Program-made: the position numbers and the translations under genes | The notes under the pieces: generated by a model | Databases searched by the model: none | Told to the model about the DNA's origin: nothing | Seen by the model: only the letters and a program-made list of their open reading frames with translations | Shown: positions 8,942 through 20,584 of the stretch, in pieces | Layout: every line of letters begins with the position of its first letter | How positions within the stretch are numbered: position 1 is the stretch's first letter | DNA from: Costus lasius | Lineage: Eukaryota; Streptophyta; Magnoliopsida; Zingiberales; Costaceae | Length of the DNA: 64,000 nucleotides | Assembly (NCBI GenBank): GCA_027563935.2 | Contig: CM050454.1 | Location: 21,945,501-22,009,500 of the forward strand | Direction of reading: 5' to 3'

Positions 8942-10402
8942 TGACACATCCCGCAAGTGCACGGTTATGTCGAAGTAATATAAAAGATGTCGAATCCCAC
9001 AGGGAACAAGGTTGAGTACCAGAAAATCCGAGTCCTAATAGCTAGGCGAATCGAAATTGGGTTTTGAAAGCAGAAATCTAAAACAAGCAATCAACGCTAC
9101 GATGGCAGGGATTAAATATGAAAGAGAAACCAGGGCTTTGGTTTCCACCACGATAACTACTTTAATCGCACAAGACAGATGTCAGTTATTTGGATTATTG
9201 ATTTTGCACAAGGAATCTAACCCTAAAGTACAAGGTGCCCTCTCTCGAGTGAACACCCAGGTGTACGGCTCAGATCGACCTCCTACTCTCGCGGTGGATC
9301 GTTCTAAGAAGAACCCAATGAGTTCTATGGCAGATTATAAAACCCTTGAGCGAAGACCAAGCACTCTCGTGTCGAGGTCTCGCAAGTTTTACTAAGGGAT
9401 TCCACCCTTACGATCCTTCTCTCGATATGAATCGTAACGGCTAACACATGAAAGTACTCGGCCAAGGTAAGATCATGAAATAAACACTTCAAAGTAAAAT
9501 AGGCTCACAACAAAATCCAAATAACATAATTAAAGATAAAGTTTGCAATTAAATTCGTCAACGGTTTTCAACCAAGCCCCGAAATCGTCATTGAAACGCT
9601 CAAAAATCTCTCTTTTAACATAGGAAGATCATAAGGAAGAGTTTCTAAGGGATAGGAGAGGGTAAACCGAAGCAAATCTGCAAGAATCGTGATGCTCCGA
9701 TGATCCAATCTCTGAAAATCGCCCTGAACTCGTGTTGTCGCCTTGTTCTTCCGCCTGCACCACTTCGTTGCATGATTCCTTGACAATTAAGGAAAGGAAA
9801 TTAGGGCTTTTGTGTCCTTCGCGTTCGCCTTCAAAAGAGCTTTCCATAGACACCTTACTTGCCAAATTCGGACTCCAAACGGGTGAGAAATCAGAGAAAA
9901 ACCGAGTAGAGGTCGGTCTCGCGTGTGAGCCTGGATCAGAATCACGGGTGAACCCCGCCGGGTTCACCTGGCCGTGATTCGTTCTGTGAAGTTTGACTGA
10001 AAGAAGCGCAGTGAACCCCACCGGGTTCACCTGGCTGTGCTTTGTTATGTGAAGTTTTCGGCCTGAAGGAAATCCGTGAAGCTCTCTGTGAGTTCTGTTG
10101 GCTGGCGATTGGGATGGTGAACCCTGTGGGGTTCACCTGACCGTATTTTTCAGGCTAACTCCGTTTTGGCCCAAATTTGACGAGTAGCTTCATTTTCGCA
10201 TAATAAATCGTCTCATGGCCTTAGAATCTCCAAAATACGTCGAAAAAGGGTGATTTTACCTGAAATTCCATAAAAACACCAAAAAGTGAAGATTCCGAAG
10301 ATATGAAGGAAATAAGCCTATAAAGAGTATAAAAGTGTCAAAATAAGCCTAGATTTAGCATGAAATGACCATCAAAATTACTATCAAAATGCAAGGCATC
10401 AA
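8942..10402 (-). repeat. 3' LTR of E2' (minus)
   Basis: On the minus strand it runs from TGATGCCTTGCATTTT to CTTGCGGGATGTGTCA, 1461 bp. It contains three GGTGAACCCC-type palindromes (9948-9968, 10010-10031, 10116-10138). The short open frames on both strands inside it are shadows of the LTR sequence. Confidence 0.8.
9945..10145 (-). repeat. LTR palindrome array of E2' (GGTGAACCCC type)
   Basis: Three units spaced 62 and 106 bp, each of form GTGAACCC-N-GGGTTCAC flanked by CCGTG/CCGTA. Arms have drifted but remain mostly paired. Confidence 0.75.
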
Positions 10403-10739
10403 AATACTCCAGACTTAAATCTTTGCTTGTCCTCAAGCAATAAAATAAGATGAAATACAAGATAGGTATAAGAACAATCGTTTGGGTTGAGGCATACATC
10501 CAAGTTAGAGAAATATTTGATAATAATCCAAAATCTAATCAGGAGAAATCAAGTAAATGGTTGTTTCAAGTGCTCAACAGTTTAATCCCACAATTTCTCT
10601 ATGCCAAACAACCTTGTAAGCAACAAACATAGGATTCAATCAAGCCTACACATAACACTCATGCAATTCCAATGCTTATATGCTATGAATTTTTAGCTAT
10701 GAATTTTTTTCACTCGAATATTTTGAATAACCTGAATCA

Positions 10740-10880
10740 CATTCATATGGATAGTTCTATATCTAAGCAATAACAATGGCACTACATCTTATCTAGCTAT
10801 GAATTACTTATATGCTTATATGCTTCTTATGTGCAAAGGTTAGCTAATTCTATATCTAAGCTATAACAATAGCCCAAACC
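10740..10880. repeat. Short direct repeats
   Basis: TCTATATCTAAGCAATAACAAT (about 10754) recurs as TCTATATCTAAGCTATAACAAT (about 10849), and TATGCTTATATGC strings recur nearby. No gene is seen here. Confidence 0.5.
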
Positions 10881-10912
10881 TTACGATCTACATCCAAAAG
10901 TGGAAAAGCAAT

Positions 10913-11696
10913 GTGGATTCTAAAAACAACCTGACATTTTGTGATGTTTGTATTGCTGCTATCGATAAGAACAAGTGTCTTGGAACACACTTAAATGCTC
11001 AAGGGTGGAAATTTATTCTTGAAAACTTTCAACAATTGACTACATTGACATATGATAAACTGCAATTAAATAACAAATGGGATCAACTAAAGGCTGATTG
11101 GAAGTTATGAAAAGTGTTGAAAGGCAGAGAAACTAGTTTAGGATGGAATGCAAGGTTAGAGACGGTGGATGCAGCCCCTGAGTGGTGGGAAACTAAGATT
11201 GTAGTATGTATATTTAGATCTTGTTATTATTGTTGTTATTGTAGTTGATAAAGTAATTCATTATTCTAATATAATTATAAGTTAACAAAGAGTATGTCAA
11301 GTTTCAAAAGAAGGGTATCCATCCTAATATCAAAATAAAAAATGATATTATGTTTGGACAGACAGTAGAGATAGGAGAGTTCTGTTATACATCAACTGTG
11401 CCTGAAGAACCAATTCAAGAGATGGATACGCAATATGAAACCTATGACCATGTGATGAAAGTATGGAATCATCTCGCATGCCATCATTCTCTCATCAAAG
11501 TCAATATGGTAAAAGAAAGACTACAGCTGCATCTGGATTTAAGGATTCTTTGAATCTACTTGCAACATCAATTCAACAAAATTTAACAGACTCTCCCGGC
11601 TGTAGTGTTAAAGAGGTGATGGCAAAGTTAAGATCTCTTTCGGGAATTGAACGTGATAGTGAGATATACTTTTTTGTTATAGCCCAGTTTTGACAA
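10913..11696 (+). pseudogene. Myb/SANT-like protein of PIF/Harbinger (ORF1), broken
   Basis: The first part contains the trihelix/Myb-like signature found in PIF/Harbinger ORF1 proteins: LNAQGWKFILENF, then LQLNNKWDQLKADW, then (after a TGA at 11108-11110) GWNARLETVDAAPEWWE. A probable intron of about 80 bp starts near 11201. The frame resumes NKEYVKFQKKGIHPNI and, with a frameshift near 11465, ends in a Ser/Gly-rich tail with SGIERDSEIYFF. In this family the protein assists the transposase in binding DNA. Stops and frameshifts show it is dead. Confidence 0.65.
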
Positions 11697-11974
11697 AAAT
11701 CAAATAGAGTAATGTTCAAAGAAGTGGAAACAGTTGAAGAGAAATTAGGCTTCTTGAAGTATTTATTAGATTCATCAAAGAAGAGTTGACCTATGAGTTT
11801 GAGATGTTATGGAATATTAACTTTAAATTTATTGCTGAGTTTGATGCACTACAATATGTTTGTTGAACATGTGATATGTTATATTTGTTGATGCTATGAT
11901 GTTTTATATTTGCTGAACTTGTGATGTTTTATATGTTTGTTGATTACTTATGTTATGTTGTTATTTGTATAGAT

Positions 11975-13775
11975 ATGGATGGTCACAATAGTGATAGTGA
12001 TGCTACATAGGAGTTTCATGATCTGCATAATCTTACTGATGAAACAAACCCATTTTGGAATGTGATTAATTGTACTGTACTTGCTATGAATGAGTATTAT
12101 GCACCATATTTACATAAGTCCCCTTGTATGGTATCATCCCATTTAGGTATGGGATGGATGAGAGAAATAATACAAGGACACCCAGAAAGGTGTTGGAGAA
12201 TGATGAGGATGGAGCAAAATGATTTTGTATAATTGTCATATTTTAGAGAACTCATACAATTTGAAATCGTCAAAAAACATATATATTTATGAAAAGGTTG
12301 TGCTTTTTATCTATACATTAGCACAGGGGGCATCGAGGCATGCACAAGAAAGATTTTAACGTTTGGTGAAACTATCAGTAGGATCTTCCATGAGGTGTTG
12401 AAATCAATTTGTAAGTTTGCAAAAGTTATGATAGAGCCCACCAATAGAGAGTTTCGATATACTCCACCAGAAATATTACGTGACAATCGTTGTATGCCTC
12501 ATTTTAAGGTAAGTTTTGATTATTTATTCAAATTTTACAAATGAGATATTATTTTATATTAACCCTCCTAACTTTTTATAGGATTGCATTGGGGCTATTG
12601 ATGATATACATATAGATGCAGTCATCCCAGTGCATGATCAGCTGCGATTTATAGGAAAAAAGGGTCAGCCAACCCAAAACGTGCTTGCTGTATGTTCCTT
12701 TGATATAAAATTTTATATGTACTAGCTAGATATGAAAGTACAACTCATGATGCACGTGTTCTTTCAAAGACATTGACATTAAATTTTCCAAAACCTCCTC
12801 TAGGTATGATACAAAATTTTAACTTTTAGTTTTTTTATATCTACATTGCAATTGCTAATTACTATTTTATTTGAAATTTAAAGGGAAATATTATTTAGTT
12901 GATGTTAGATACTCACAAATGTGTGGGTATCTTGGCCCATATAGAGGAGTAAGGTATCATCTTCAAGAATATCAACAAGGATATCCACCACGAGGCCTTA
13001 AAGAAATATTTAATAAAGCAGACTCCTCCCTTAGAAGTTGTATTGAGTGGACTTTTGAAGTGTGGAAGAAAACATAGAATATATTATGCGATATGCTGTC
13101 GTTAACATTTAGGGGTGGCAATTTCACCCCACGGATTTGGGTACCCGACCCAACCTGACCCGTTTATGGCGGGTTCGGGTACCCGATTAGCTAAATGGGT
13201 CGGGTTCGGGTTTAGGGATGTGGGTACCTAGTACTTTCCCGATACCCGATTTCAATAAAAAAAATATAAATATAAATTTTTAGTATTAGAATATAAATAA
13301 GAATAAAATAATTATTATATAAATATTTATTACTATTAAAATATAAAAAATAATAATAAATAATTATTATATAAATATATTTATTTTTATTTGTAAAATA
13401 TATTTTATATAATAAATAATAAATAATTTATTTTTTATTTAATCAGGTACCTACAGGTACCCTTTTAAATACCCGACCCAAGTTTGGGTTGGGTTCAGAA
13501 AGCGGGTAAAACTGCGAGTACCTGACCCGTTGTCAGTGCTATTTACATTTGAGACTCAAGTTAAAATTGTAGTTGCATTAATGACATTACATAATTATAT
13601 TAAGCAAACAATGACAACTGATGAGATTTTTCAATAATTTGATGCTAATCTTCATTTCAATACTATAGCTGATTTAGAAGTTAGTGAGGAAGTTGTTGAT
13701 GAGCAAGTAAATTCCATTCAAATAGATATCAAGCGCAATCAGATTGCTCTAGGTCTAATGACATCAGATGTGTGA
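11975..13775 (+). pseudogene. HARBI1-type DDE transposase, broken
   Basis: Domain order fits plant Harbinger nucleases. The N-terminal part has stop codons (for example TAG soon after the ATG at 11975). RYTPPEILRDN ends an exon near 12507, and an intron runs to about 12582. DCIGAIDDIHIDAV carries the first catalytic Asp, QPTQNVLAVC follows, THDARVL carries the second Asp, and after another intron GKYYLVD, GVRYHLQEY and SCIEWTFEVWKK supply the catalytic Glu context. A 432-bp MITE (13110-13541) splits the next motif. After it, FETQVKIVVALMTLHNYI and an acidic tail lead to the stop at 13773-13775. All three catalytic residues survive but the gene cannot be expressed intact. Confidence 0.8.
13110..13541. 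mobile_element. hAT-like MITE inside the Harbinger transposase gene
   Basis: 432 bp with terminal motifs TAGGGGTGGCAA and (reverse complement of the right end) TAGCACTGACAA. Flanks TTAACATT (13102-13109) and TTTACATT (13542-13549) form an 8-bp target duplication with one mismatch. The ends are rich in ACCCGA/GGGTTCGGG repeats and the middle is almost pure A/T. Removing it rejoins the transposase motif in phase. Confidence 0.75.
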
Positions 13776-13963
13776 TTTAAATACGTATGTTTTGTTATTA
13801 GAAAGAATATTGTTGTAATGAAGCGCAAAATCTTTTGATATTTAACGTACAATTTATCATTTCGATTAGATGGTACAATTATAAATATATGGGTTTGGTT
13901 AAACTTTTTATATATTGTAATACATAGGACTCCACGTGTTATAAGTACTAGGAAGACTCTTGT

Positions 13964-14045
13964 AAAATTTTATAAAAATAATATGCTTAATAGCACGGCA
14001 CAACAAAATTTTATAAAAATAATATGCTTAATAGCACAGCATAGC
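13964..14045. repeat. 41-bp tandem duplication
   Basis: AAAATTTTATAAAAATAATA...TAGCAC is repeated with a 41-bp period (starts at 13964 and 14005), differing at one or two bases. Confidence 0.8.
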
Positions 14046-14163
14046 TGCTGACCAGCACAATTATTTATCCAAACACCACCCAACTTTTCTAGCCAACTAC
14101 TTTTCAACCAGCCCTTTCTCAACCAACAAAAGCTAAAAGTTTTAGCAACGTCAAACAGACCCA

Positions 14164-15245
14164 AAATATGGATGCATAAGTGTGTGTTCGCCCTCTACCA
14201 ATATCTACACAAATTCCTTAAAAACTATCTTGCTCTACACTTAGTGCTAGTCTTGGGAGAAAGGATTAAAGCCTTATACTTCTCTTGGAGCTCAAGAGAA
14301 GAGGGAGAGGAGGCAATTAACAAGGAGAGGGTCACAAGTATAGAGCAAAAGAATTAGCTACACTCCTGGCTACCCCCTTGCCCGCTTATTTATACAAATA
14401 CAGGCACCTCTTCTCTTTTGGCAATGTGGACTGCCCTTCCTTATTTAATTGTGTCAAGACTTGGCGCAAATCTAAAGAGTGAAGAAGGCTTCTATTGAGG
14501 GAAACTCTAATAAAATTTCCTACTTATTTTAGCCCCTAGATCACACATTTGTCTACTAGGATAGGTGCATGTGCCCCTACCATAGCTACCCATGCCTACC
14601 CCATTAGCACCATTGCCCTGCAAAGATAGGCATCTGCACTTTGCTACCTAGTGTAAGTCCTAGGTGCTTATAGGTGCCTCTGTTAGTCTGATTGGACCTA
14701 AAGCCCAATGCCACTCCAATGCCTTTTTCATGTTATTGTCACAAGTAGAATGCCACTCGATTCCAGGTGTCATGTCTTTAGGCGAGTCTTTGCCCCCATT
14801 TGGCCTAAACACCAATAAGCTAATCCCTATTACTTAAAATAGATGCTTAGCCCCATTTTTGTAATAGATTGATTAATATGGACCATCCATTAATCCTACC
14901 TTCATTTGACATATGTAATATCCCAAATGAACCCGAATTAATTCATAATATGATCCAAGACTATATAATCATAATGTGATCCTCAAGTGTCTATGTGTAA
15001 AACTTTATAGGTCCCATATGACATTGGTAGTGATTAACTAGTTATATCATCAAAAGTAGTGAGAGACATCAATGCTATTAAACTTATAGAAATATATAGT
15101 TAGTTGATAACCATTAGCCAGTAACAAAGTTTCTATATGCAATATAATCCCTTTGTGACGTAGCAGGAAGCAACATTTCTTCTAATGCCAAAGTTTGTAA
15201 ATTATTTTGTAGTATTTTAATAAAAATAATAATAATAATAAGATG
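14164..15245. other. Unassigned 1.1 kb, possible LTR fragment on minus strand
   Basis: No gene recognised. On the minus strand, TGTATAAATAAGCGGGC (about 14385-14401) resembles a TATA-box context followed by a purine/pyrimidine-rich leader, as in an LTR, but no second copy or TSD was found. It ends in an (AAT)n microsatellite (15222-15240). Confidence 0.3.
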
Positions 15246-15250
15246 AAAAC

Positions 15251-17304
15251 TATTGGTGTACATGCCCTAGGATCTATGGCTGGTCCGATGTGTGTCACAT
15301 TCATTTGTGATATATATCCTGGCATGGTCGTTGTTGTGAATTTGGTATATCTGCGTCATATGTACATTTTCATATACAATGTTTCTGGAGATAGATTTCA
15401 TCTAGTCTCAAAGGATTATCCCCAGTCAAGTGTCATAGTGGATAAGAGACAACTATGATGCACTTGAGACTGATATATATGCTAGTTGAGCACGGGTTGC
15501 TAATGCAGGCATATGGGTATATCAAGGTAGATATACTAGATCGACCCGCCATGACGATTTGACTTGGTGTCACAAGTCAAATCTCACAGTGACAGAGATT
15601 CACTCGTCCTCGACTTGAGGGCATTGATATCACTATATAGTAAGGGATGTACTTTGATACAACCTAACACTTCGCCGTAGCAGGGGAGTCATAACGGTTG
15701 TCATTGGGTATATCTAAAGCCATATGAGAGATTCAATGAGCCAATAGAGGATTTGCCCCTTTCTTGCGGGTAAGCTTGATATCCATGAGCCCCACATATG
15801 GATGCATGACTGAAAGTATATGGTCATACCTAGGTGAGAACCTGATTTAGTCATGACCATAAGATTGGATTAAACAAGTGTGACACATTTGTCAAATCAG
15901 GATATCAGCTTGGCAAAAAGACTAGAGTGTACGTGTATTTTGTCGCAGTTTTAGGGGATGTCGATAATGACTCCATTCTAAAGACTTGGGTAGCAATGAT
16001 GTACTACTAGGTGTCACTCATTGCTTGTGATGACTTGAGATTATCACTGCCAATGTCTGAGGAACCTACAGGGTCTCACACTTAGATACTCGAGATCTCG
16101 TATTGATCGAGTTGCCAATGATCGAATCATTTGGTTGATTTGAGTCAGTTTGGGAATCTGATGCATCTCGAATGCGTCTGATGAGATGGAGACGATGTTA
16201 TAGAGTTATTTTGCATTTTGACTTATGTTGAACCTGGTTGACCCTAGGGTGACCACATTTGACCTCGATGGACTAGGTCCAGTCAATGGGTCAAATGTAG
16301 TTGGATTTGTTCGGTGGATTGTCAACGTAATTTAAATGCAATACATAGAACCACAACTTAAGTGAATTAAATGAATATTTATATTCATTTTATTATGACT
16401 TAAGTCGTAAGGGCCATGCGCAACTTAAATGAATATTTATATTCAAAATAATCGTAACTTAAGTTGCGGGGCCCGATTTTTAAACTCTATGTATATGGGG
16501 TTTAGGTGCACATTGAGTGGTTCGACTCTTGCAAGCCCTAGCCACCCTAGCCTCCTCTCCTTGTCGCCAACATGAAGAGGGCAGCCGCCCTTCCTCCTCC
16601 ATGGTGATGGCGACAATCTCCAAGGTATGTAGATCATCATCTCTCAAGGGACAAGTGGAAGAAATCTTCTCTCTTTGTCGCCTACCTCTTCTTCTCCCTT
16701 TCCTTTGTGCTCCTCCTTGAAAGAAGGCTGATAGGCTGCCTACAAGAGGTGTCGCCACTTTGATTTTCAAGGGTGGCACCACTTTTGTGTAGACAAGATG
16801 AGAAGGAAGAAAGATAGAGAGGTTGATCTTCAAGTTGGTGCAAGTGGTAGTGGTGATGCTCACTCCTTACGGCCAAGCCTTGATCTTCTTCTCCATGGTG
16901 CAATCTTCATAAGATTTGCCCATGTTGAGATGAAGAAAACTCCCCCTCTTGGAGCATCATATGGATGGCACAAGCAAGAGGATCCTCCATAGGCACATCT
17001 TGGAGATGGTGCAACAAGAGAGGACAGCAACATAGGTGACAAGATCTTTCTCCCAAAGGCTTGCACTAGGCATGGATGGAAGAGGATCTCGGGGAGTCCA
17101 CGTGTGCACAATTGTAGAGGGTGGACCACTTGAGCGCCTCTCCTTCGTCATCAACAACCCCTAGGATTTTTGAGAATAAAGGTATACTACTCTGACACAT
17201 CCGGTGGATCACTCCTAAGGGATCCTGGAGCTTAGGGATATCTTGTTTCGGGCCATCGCTTCTGCCATTATTAAATTTTAAAATTGGCCCAGGGATTCTT
17301 AACA
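15251..17304 (+). repeat. 5' LTR of copia element
   Basis: 2054 bp, paired with 23046-25094. The first bases are TATTGG where the 3' LTR has TGTTGG, a G-to-A change in the terminal dinucleotide. A TATA-like GTATATGGGG stretch is near 16490. Open frames within 16440-17157 on both strands are mirrored in the 3' LTR and are not genes. Confidence 0.88.
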
Positions 17305-17305
17305 G

Positions 17306-17317
17306 TGGTATTAGAGG
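17306..17317 (+). other. Primer binding site, tRNA-iMet type
   Basis: TGGTATTAGAGG starts one base after the 5' LTR. It differs from the usual TGGTATCAGAGC at two positions. Confidence 0.7.
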
Positions 17318-18958
17318 GAACTTACGAGACCCACGCGGTGTTTACTACCAGCATGCCATGAAAAAATTTATTTAAAATTTTTATGTCATGATTTTTCTGC
17401 TTAGAAAAAGGTAGGTTTATCACATTGAAATTTTGTCTAAAATTTTCTGCTAATAGATTCTCCTTGTGTGCCAAGGATAGACCTTGCGCACAAGCTAAGT
17501 AAATTTTTAGGGAATCTTTCCCTTTAATTTTTATATGGTAAGGTGGATTGAAAGGGGGCGGCTTGCATGCCTTGGGCATGCATGCGCCACTTTTCACTAG
17601 TAGCCTGAGAGAATTAATTAAGGGAACTTTTGTGACGATTATTTTGGGTGATGAACAGATTTATGAAAAACTAAAATTAATTTTAATTGTTAGTTTTTCA
17701 TTGCATGTAGAAAGAGCATGAGTAGGTGCTTTTTATTGCATTGTGATATAGTTATAAACAAGCCCATGCCATGACTGTGATATATTTTCTGTGAGGCCTG
17801 CGTGCCGCCCTTCTTATTTTTAATTCATGTATTGTAAAATAGCAAGAATTAAGGATTAGGGTAGCAGAAGACTTCCTTGGAGCATGGCATGAAGACCATG
17901 CTAAGTGGTGCAAATTCTCCTTGGCCAAACCATGGTGGCACCTAGGGCAACCTAGGTGGCGCACATGTTGGTTTAAGGGCTAAGTAGAGTGACTTGGCAC
18001 ACCTGGCATGATGGTAATACATCTTTGCTTAGTAGTGCACCCTAGCATATTGACGCACCTTGTGGTGGGGCAATTTGCATGGGAGGCATCGTACTTAGCA
18101 TGATGGTGGCGCATATGGTGTTGGCTGAACCCTAGGAGGAGCCTAGGGTTCGCGAGCTGACATAGTGGAGCATAGGGCTAGTCGAACCCTAGGAGGAGCC
18201 TAGGGTTTGTGAGCTAACACAGGTGGAGCATAGGTCTGGCCGAACCTAAGGGGGCTTCTAGGTTTTCCTAGATAGCACCTCTAAGGTTTGTGAGCTAACC
18301 CTTGGAGCTGAAGACCTAGGTGGCACACCTAGGGTTTGGAGCAAAGCCCTTAGAGCACTCAGGGCTGAGCCAAGGACTTTGTGGCATAGGCCCATAGCTT
18401 GTGCCTTAGAGTAGTTAGGTGATTAGTCTAGGTCTAGGGGCTTGTTACCCATGTTCGGGCTATAACCATATCATGTTTTCTTTTCTGCTCAGTTTTAAGC
18501 ATCCTTGTGATGTTTTATTTTTCATGTTACTCACTTTAGGATTACATACCTGTATTGTTAGATGAATGATAAAACTAAATAGTGAGACCACAAAAACCCT
18601 CATAAAAAATAACAAGTCTGATCATTTTTTGATACCACCTTCTGACGCATAGCCCTAGTCAAACTATTGATCATTGGTGTTGAGCATTATTGTTTCCACC
18701 CTAGTGGACACACCCATCTATATTTAGGAGGCATGTGGTGATAATGATTTCCCCAATCTGGTTAAATCCTAGACGCACCTTTGCAAGGAATTCGTTGGCC
18801 CTGGGCAAAACGGTCAGGTTATACTTGACTGGATTTTTCATATGTGGATGGACCACATGATGGAAACTCTAGAGATAGGCTCAGGAGGTTAGGGCTCTAT
18901 GTTGTTCCAGCCCTAGCTATGCATAGAGTGCCTGAACTATCTTGAGAAGGGGAGTTAC
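17318..18958 (+). other. Copia leader and gag region, no readable frame
   Basis: I could not recognise a gag domain on the plus strand. The stretch is interrupted by many stops. The minus-strand frames (17322-17597, 17752-17964) have no recognisable motif. It includes the palindromic minisatellite at 18125-18330. Confidence 0.45.
18125..18330 (+). repeat. Palindromic minisatellite in copia leader (AACCCTAGG...CCTAGGGTT)
   Basis: Two perfect inverted repeats with arms AACCCTAGG and CCTAGGGTT around AGGAG lie at 18128-18150 and 18185-18207, period 57 bp. A third decayed unit is near 18241. Units are joined by TGTGAGCTAAC...GGAGCATAGG sequence. Confidence 0.7.
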
Positions 18959-20579
18959 TAATGCTATCCGCAAGTGCACGGAATCGTCGAAGTAATCAAA
19001 AATATAGATCTCACAGAGACCAATGACCAAGTACCAACTTATCTTAGGGTCGTTAGCTCGACGATTCAAAAAAGGGTTTAAATTTCGTTTGCAAGAGTAT
19101 AAAAGCACAAATAGGCTGTAATCAATTTGATGAAAATTCAAGATTTCGGGTTTACCTCACTATGTTTTATGACTTTTCTAATTAAAAATATCTTAAGAAG
19201 GATTTACTGTGTTGAAGGGGATTTATCCGCATGTACAAATTGCCCCTCTCAGCAATACAATCCGGTGTTTAACCGAGTTAACTCCCTACTCGCATGGTTA
19301 TTAACTTGAGATAAACCCAATGAGTTTTTAACAAATCTATGAAATCCCTCAAGCTGATTCGAACTACTCTCATGTTCAAATCAACTTATTCAAAAACTAT
19401 AGATCTGACGTCGCAATTCACCTCTCAGTACTTCTTGCGATGTCTCTAAGCATGCAAATTATGACTAGTAATCAACATGTAATAAACACAACAATAATTA
19501 AATCTAACACAAGTAAACTACTTCATAAGAAGGAAATCAAATATCAAGTCATGAAAACATAGTGGGTTACAGCCGTAATCCTAAATAAAAGATTTACGCT
19601 GGCATGTTCATCATGTTCACGGTATAAAAATTCATGTTTTCTATTACAATTGGCAAATAAATATAAAATCGATAAAGAAAGATGAGAATCAAGGCTCCCT
19701 GATGAAATCAACGCTAGCCAACCATAAAAACCAAGCTTTTCCGGTGAGAAAGTGAAGAACGCTGCCGTTTGCCCTAAATCTCGCCTCTTCATCGAATTCC
19801 ACTTGAAAATCAGCCAAAAAGTTCTAATAATTGCTCCAAAGCTTCCTTATATAGTTCTCCATCCTTAAAATAGGTTTTCTCCAAAATTCGGCATGAAAAG
19901 GAATCAAATCGAGTGAGAAACCGAGTCAAACTTGAAACTGGCGGATAAAATTACGGCCGTGATAATAATTACGGCAAACCCATAATTCTTTCTGTGTATT
20001 TTTTGTTAAGGAATCTGAAAGAATTATGGCCATGATAATTATTAGGGTACGCCCGTAATTCTTTCTATATATTCTAGAAAATAGCCGAGGAGAATTACGA
20101 TCGTGATTATAATCACGGCACAGCCGTAATTATTTCTGTGGAAAATCTCCAGGAAATCATGGCTGTGAAAATAATCAAGGGTAGGTTGTCATTCTTTTTA
20201 TGAACTCCGAATTTTGTACCAAATAAATTACAGCTGTGATAATTATCACAGGTAGGCCGTAATTTTTTTTGTGCTTTCCCTTTCATATTACGGCCGTGAT
20301 AATTATCACGGGTGGGCCACAATTTTTCAAATAAGTTCTGTTTTACCTAAAATTTGATGGGCAGCTTTGTCTTGACGTCTAGAATCCATTCGTGCACTCA
20401 GATATTTAAAAATCTATCAAAAATAGGTCGTTTTCTCCTAAAATATGACAAAAGCAAAGAGGGGTGAAGATTCTGAATAAACAAACGGATTTAAGTCAAA
20501 ATAAATGAAAATATGGTAAAAATAGGAGAGATTATGCATAAAAAGTATAGTAAAAATACTATATAAATACAGGACATCA
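18959..20579 (-). mobile_element. Solo LTR, Athila-like (minus)
   Basis: On the minus strand it starts TGATGTCCTG and ends GTGCACTTGCGGATAGCATTA, the end being similar to the E1 LTR end. Flanks GTTAC (18954-18958) and GTTGC (20580-20584) could be a target duplication with one change. If the LTR instead ends at CA (18962), no TSD is seen. No internal sequence accompanies it, so it is a solo LTR left by LTR-LTR recombination. It carries a six-unit palindrome array at 19945-20330. Confidence 0.75.
19945..20330 (-). repeat. LTR palindrome array (GTGATAATTATCAC type)
   Basis: Six units at about 19950, 20023, 20096, 20157, 20227 and 20289. The core is GTGATAATTATCAC or CGTGATTATAATCACG (both perfect palindromes), embedded in TTACGGC...GCCGTAATT. 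Spacing is 61-73 bp. The outer arms match the E1/E4 arrays; the inner core differs. Confidence 0.8.
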
Positions 20580-20584
20580 GTTGC

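Larger units (their letters stand above)
8942..10672 (-). mobile_element. Athila-like element E2' (minus), 3' end only
   Basis: A minus-strand relative of E2. Reading on the minus strand, a short 3' UTR remnant (10672-10403) with the GAGGACAAGCAAAG motif leads into a 3' LTR (10402-8942). Similarity to E3 stops at about 10672, where PIF/Harbinger-associated sequence begins, so the 5' part is lost. Confidence 0.7.
10673..14163 (+). mobile_element. PIF/Harbinger DNA transposon, decayed
   Basis: Two gene remnants typical of plant PIF/Harbinger elements are present: a Myb/SANT-like protein (about 10913-11696) and a HARBI1-type DDE transposase (11975-13775). The right end reads ...GTCAAACAGACCC at 14147-14163, the inverse of the GGGTCTGTTTG terminus common in this superfamily. 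I could not find the left terminus; the left limit is the end of E2' similarity. The two remnants contain stops and frameshifts. Confidence 0.7.

Noticed and set aside
9568..10136. Several frames with repeated PGEPGGVH/VNPAGFT strings
   Set aside because: The strings are translations of the GGTGAACCCC palindromes in the E2' LTR.
16440..17157. Cluster of open frames on both strands in the copia 5' LTR
   Set aside because: The same frames appear in the 3' LTR at 24230-24942. They are LTR sequence with low stop density, not genes.
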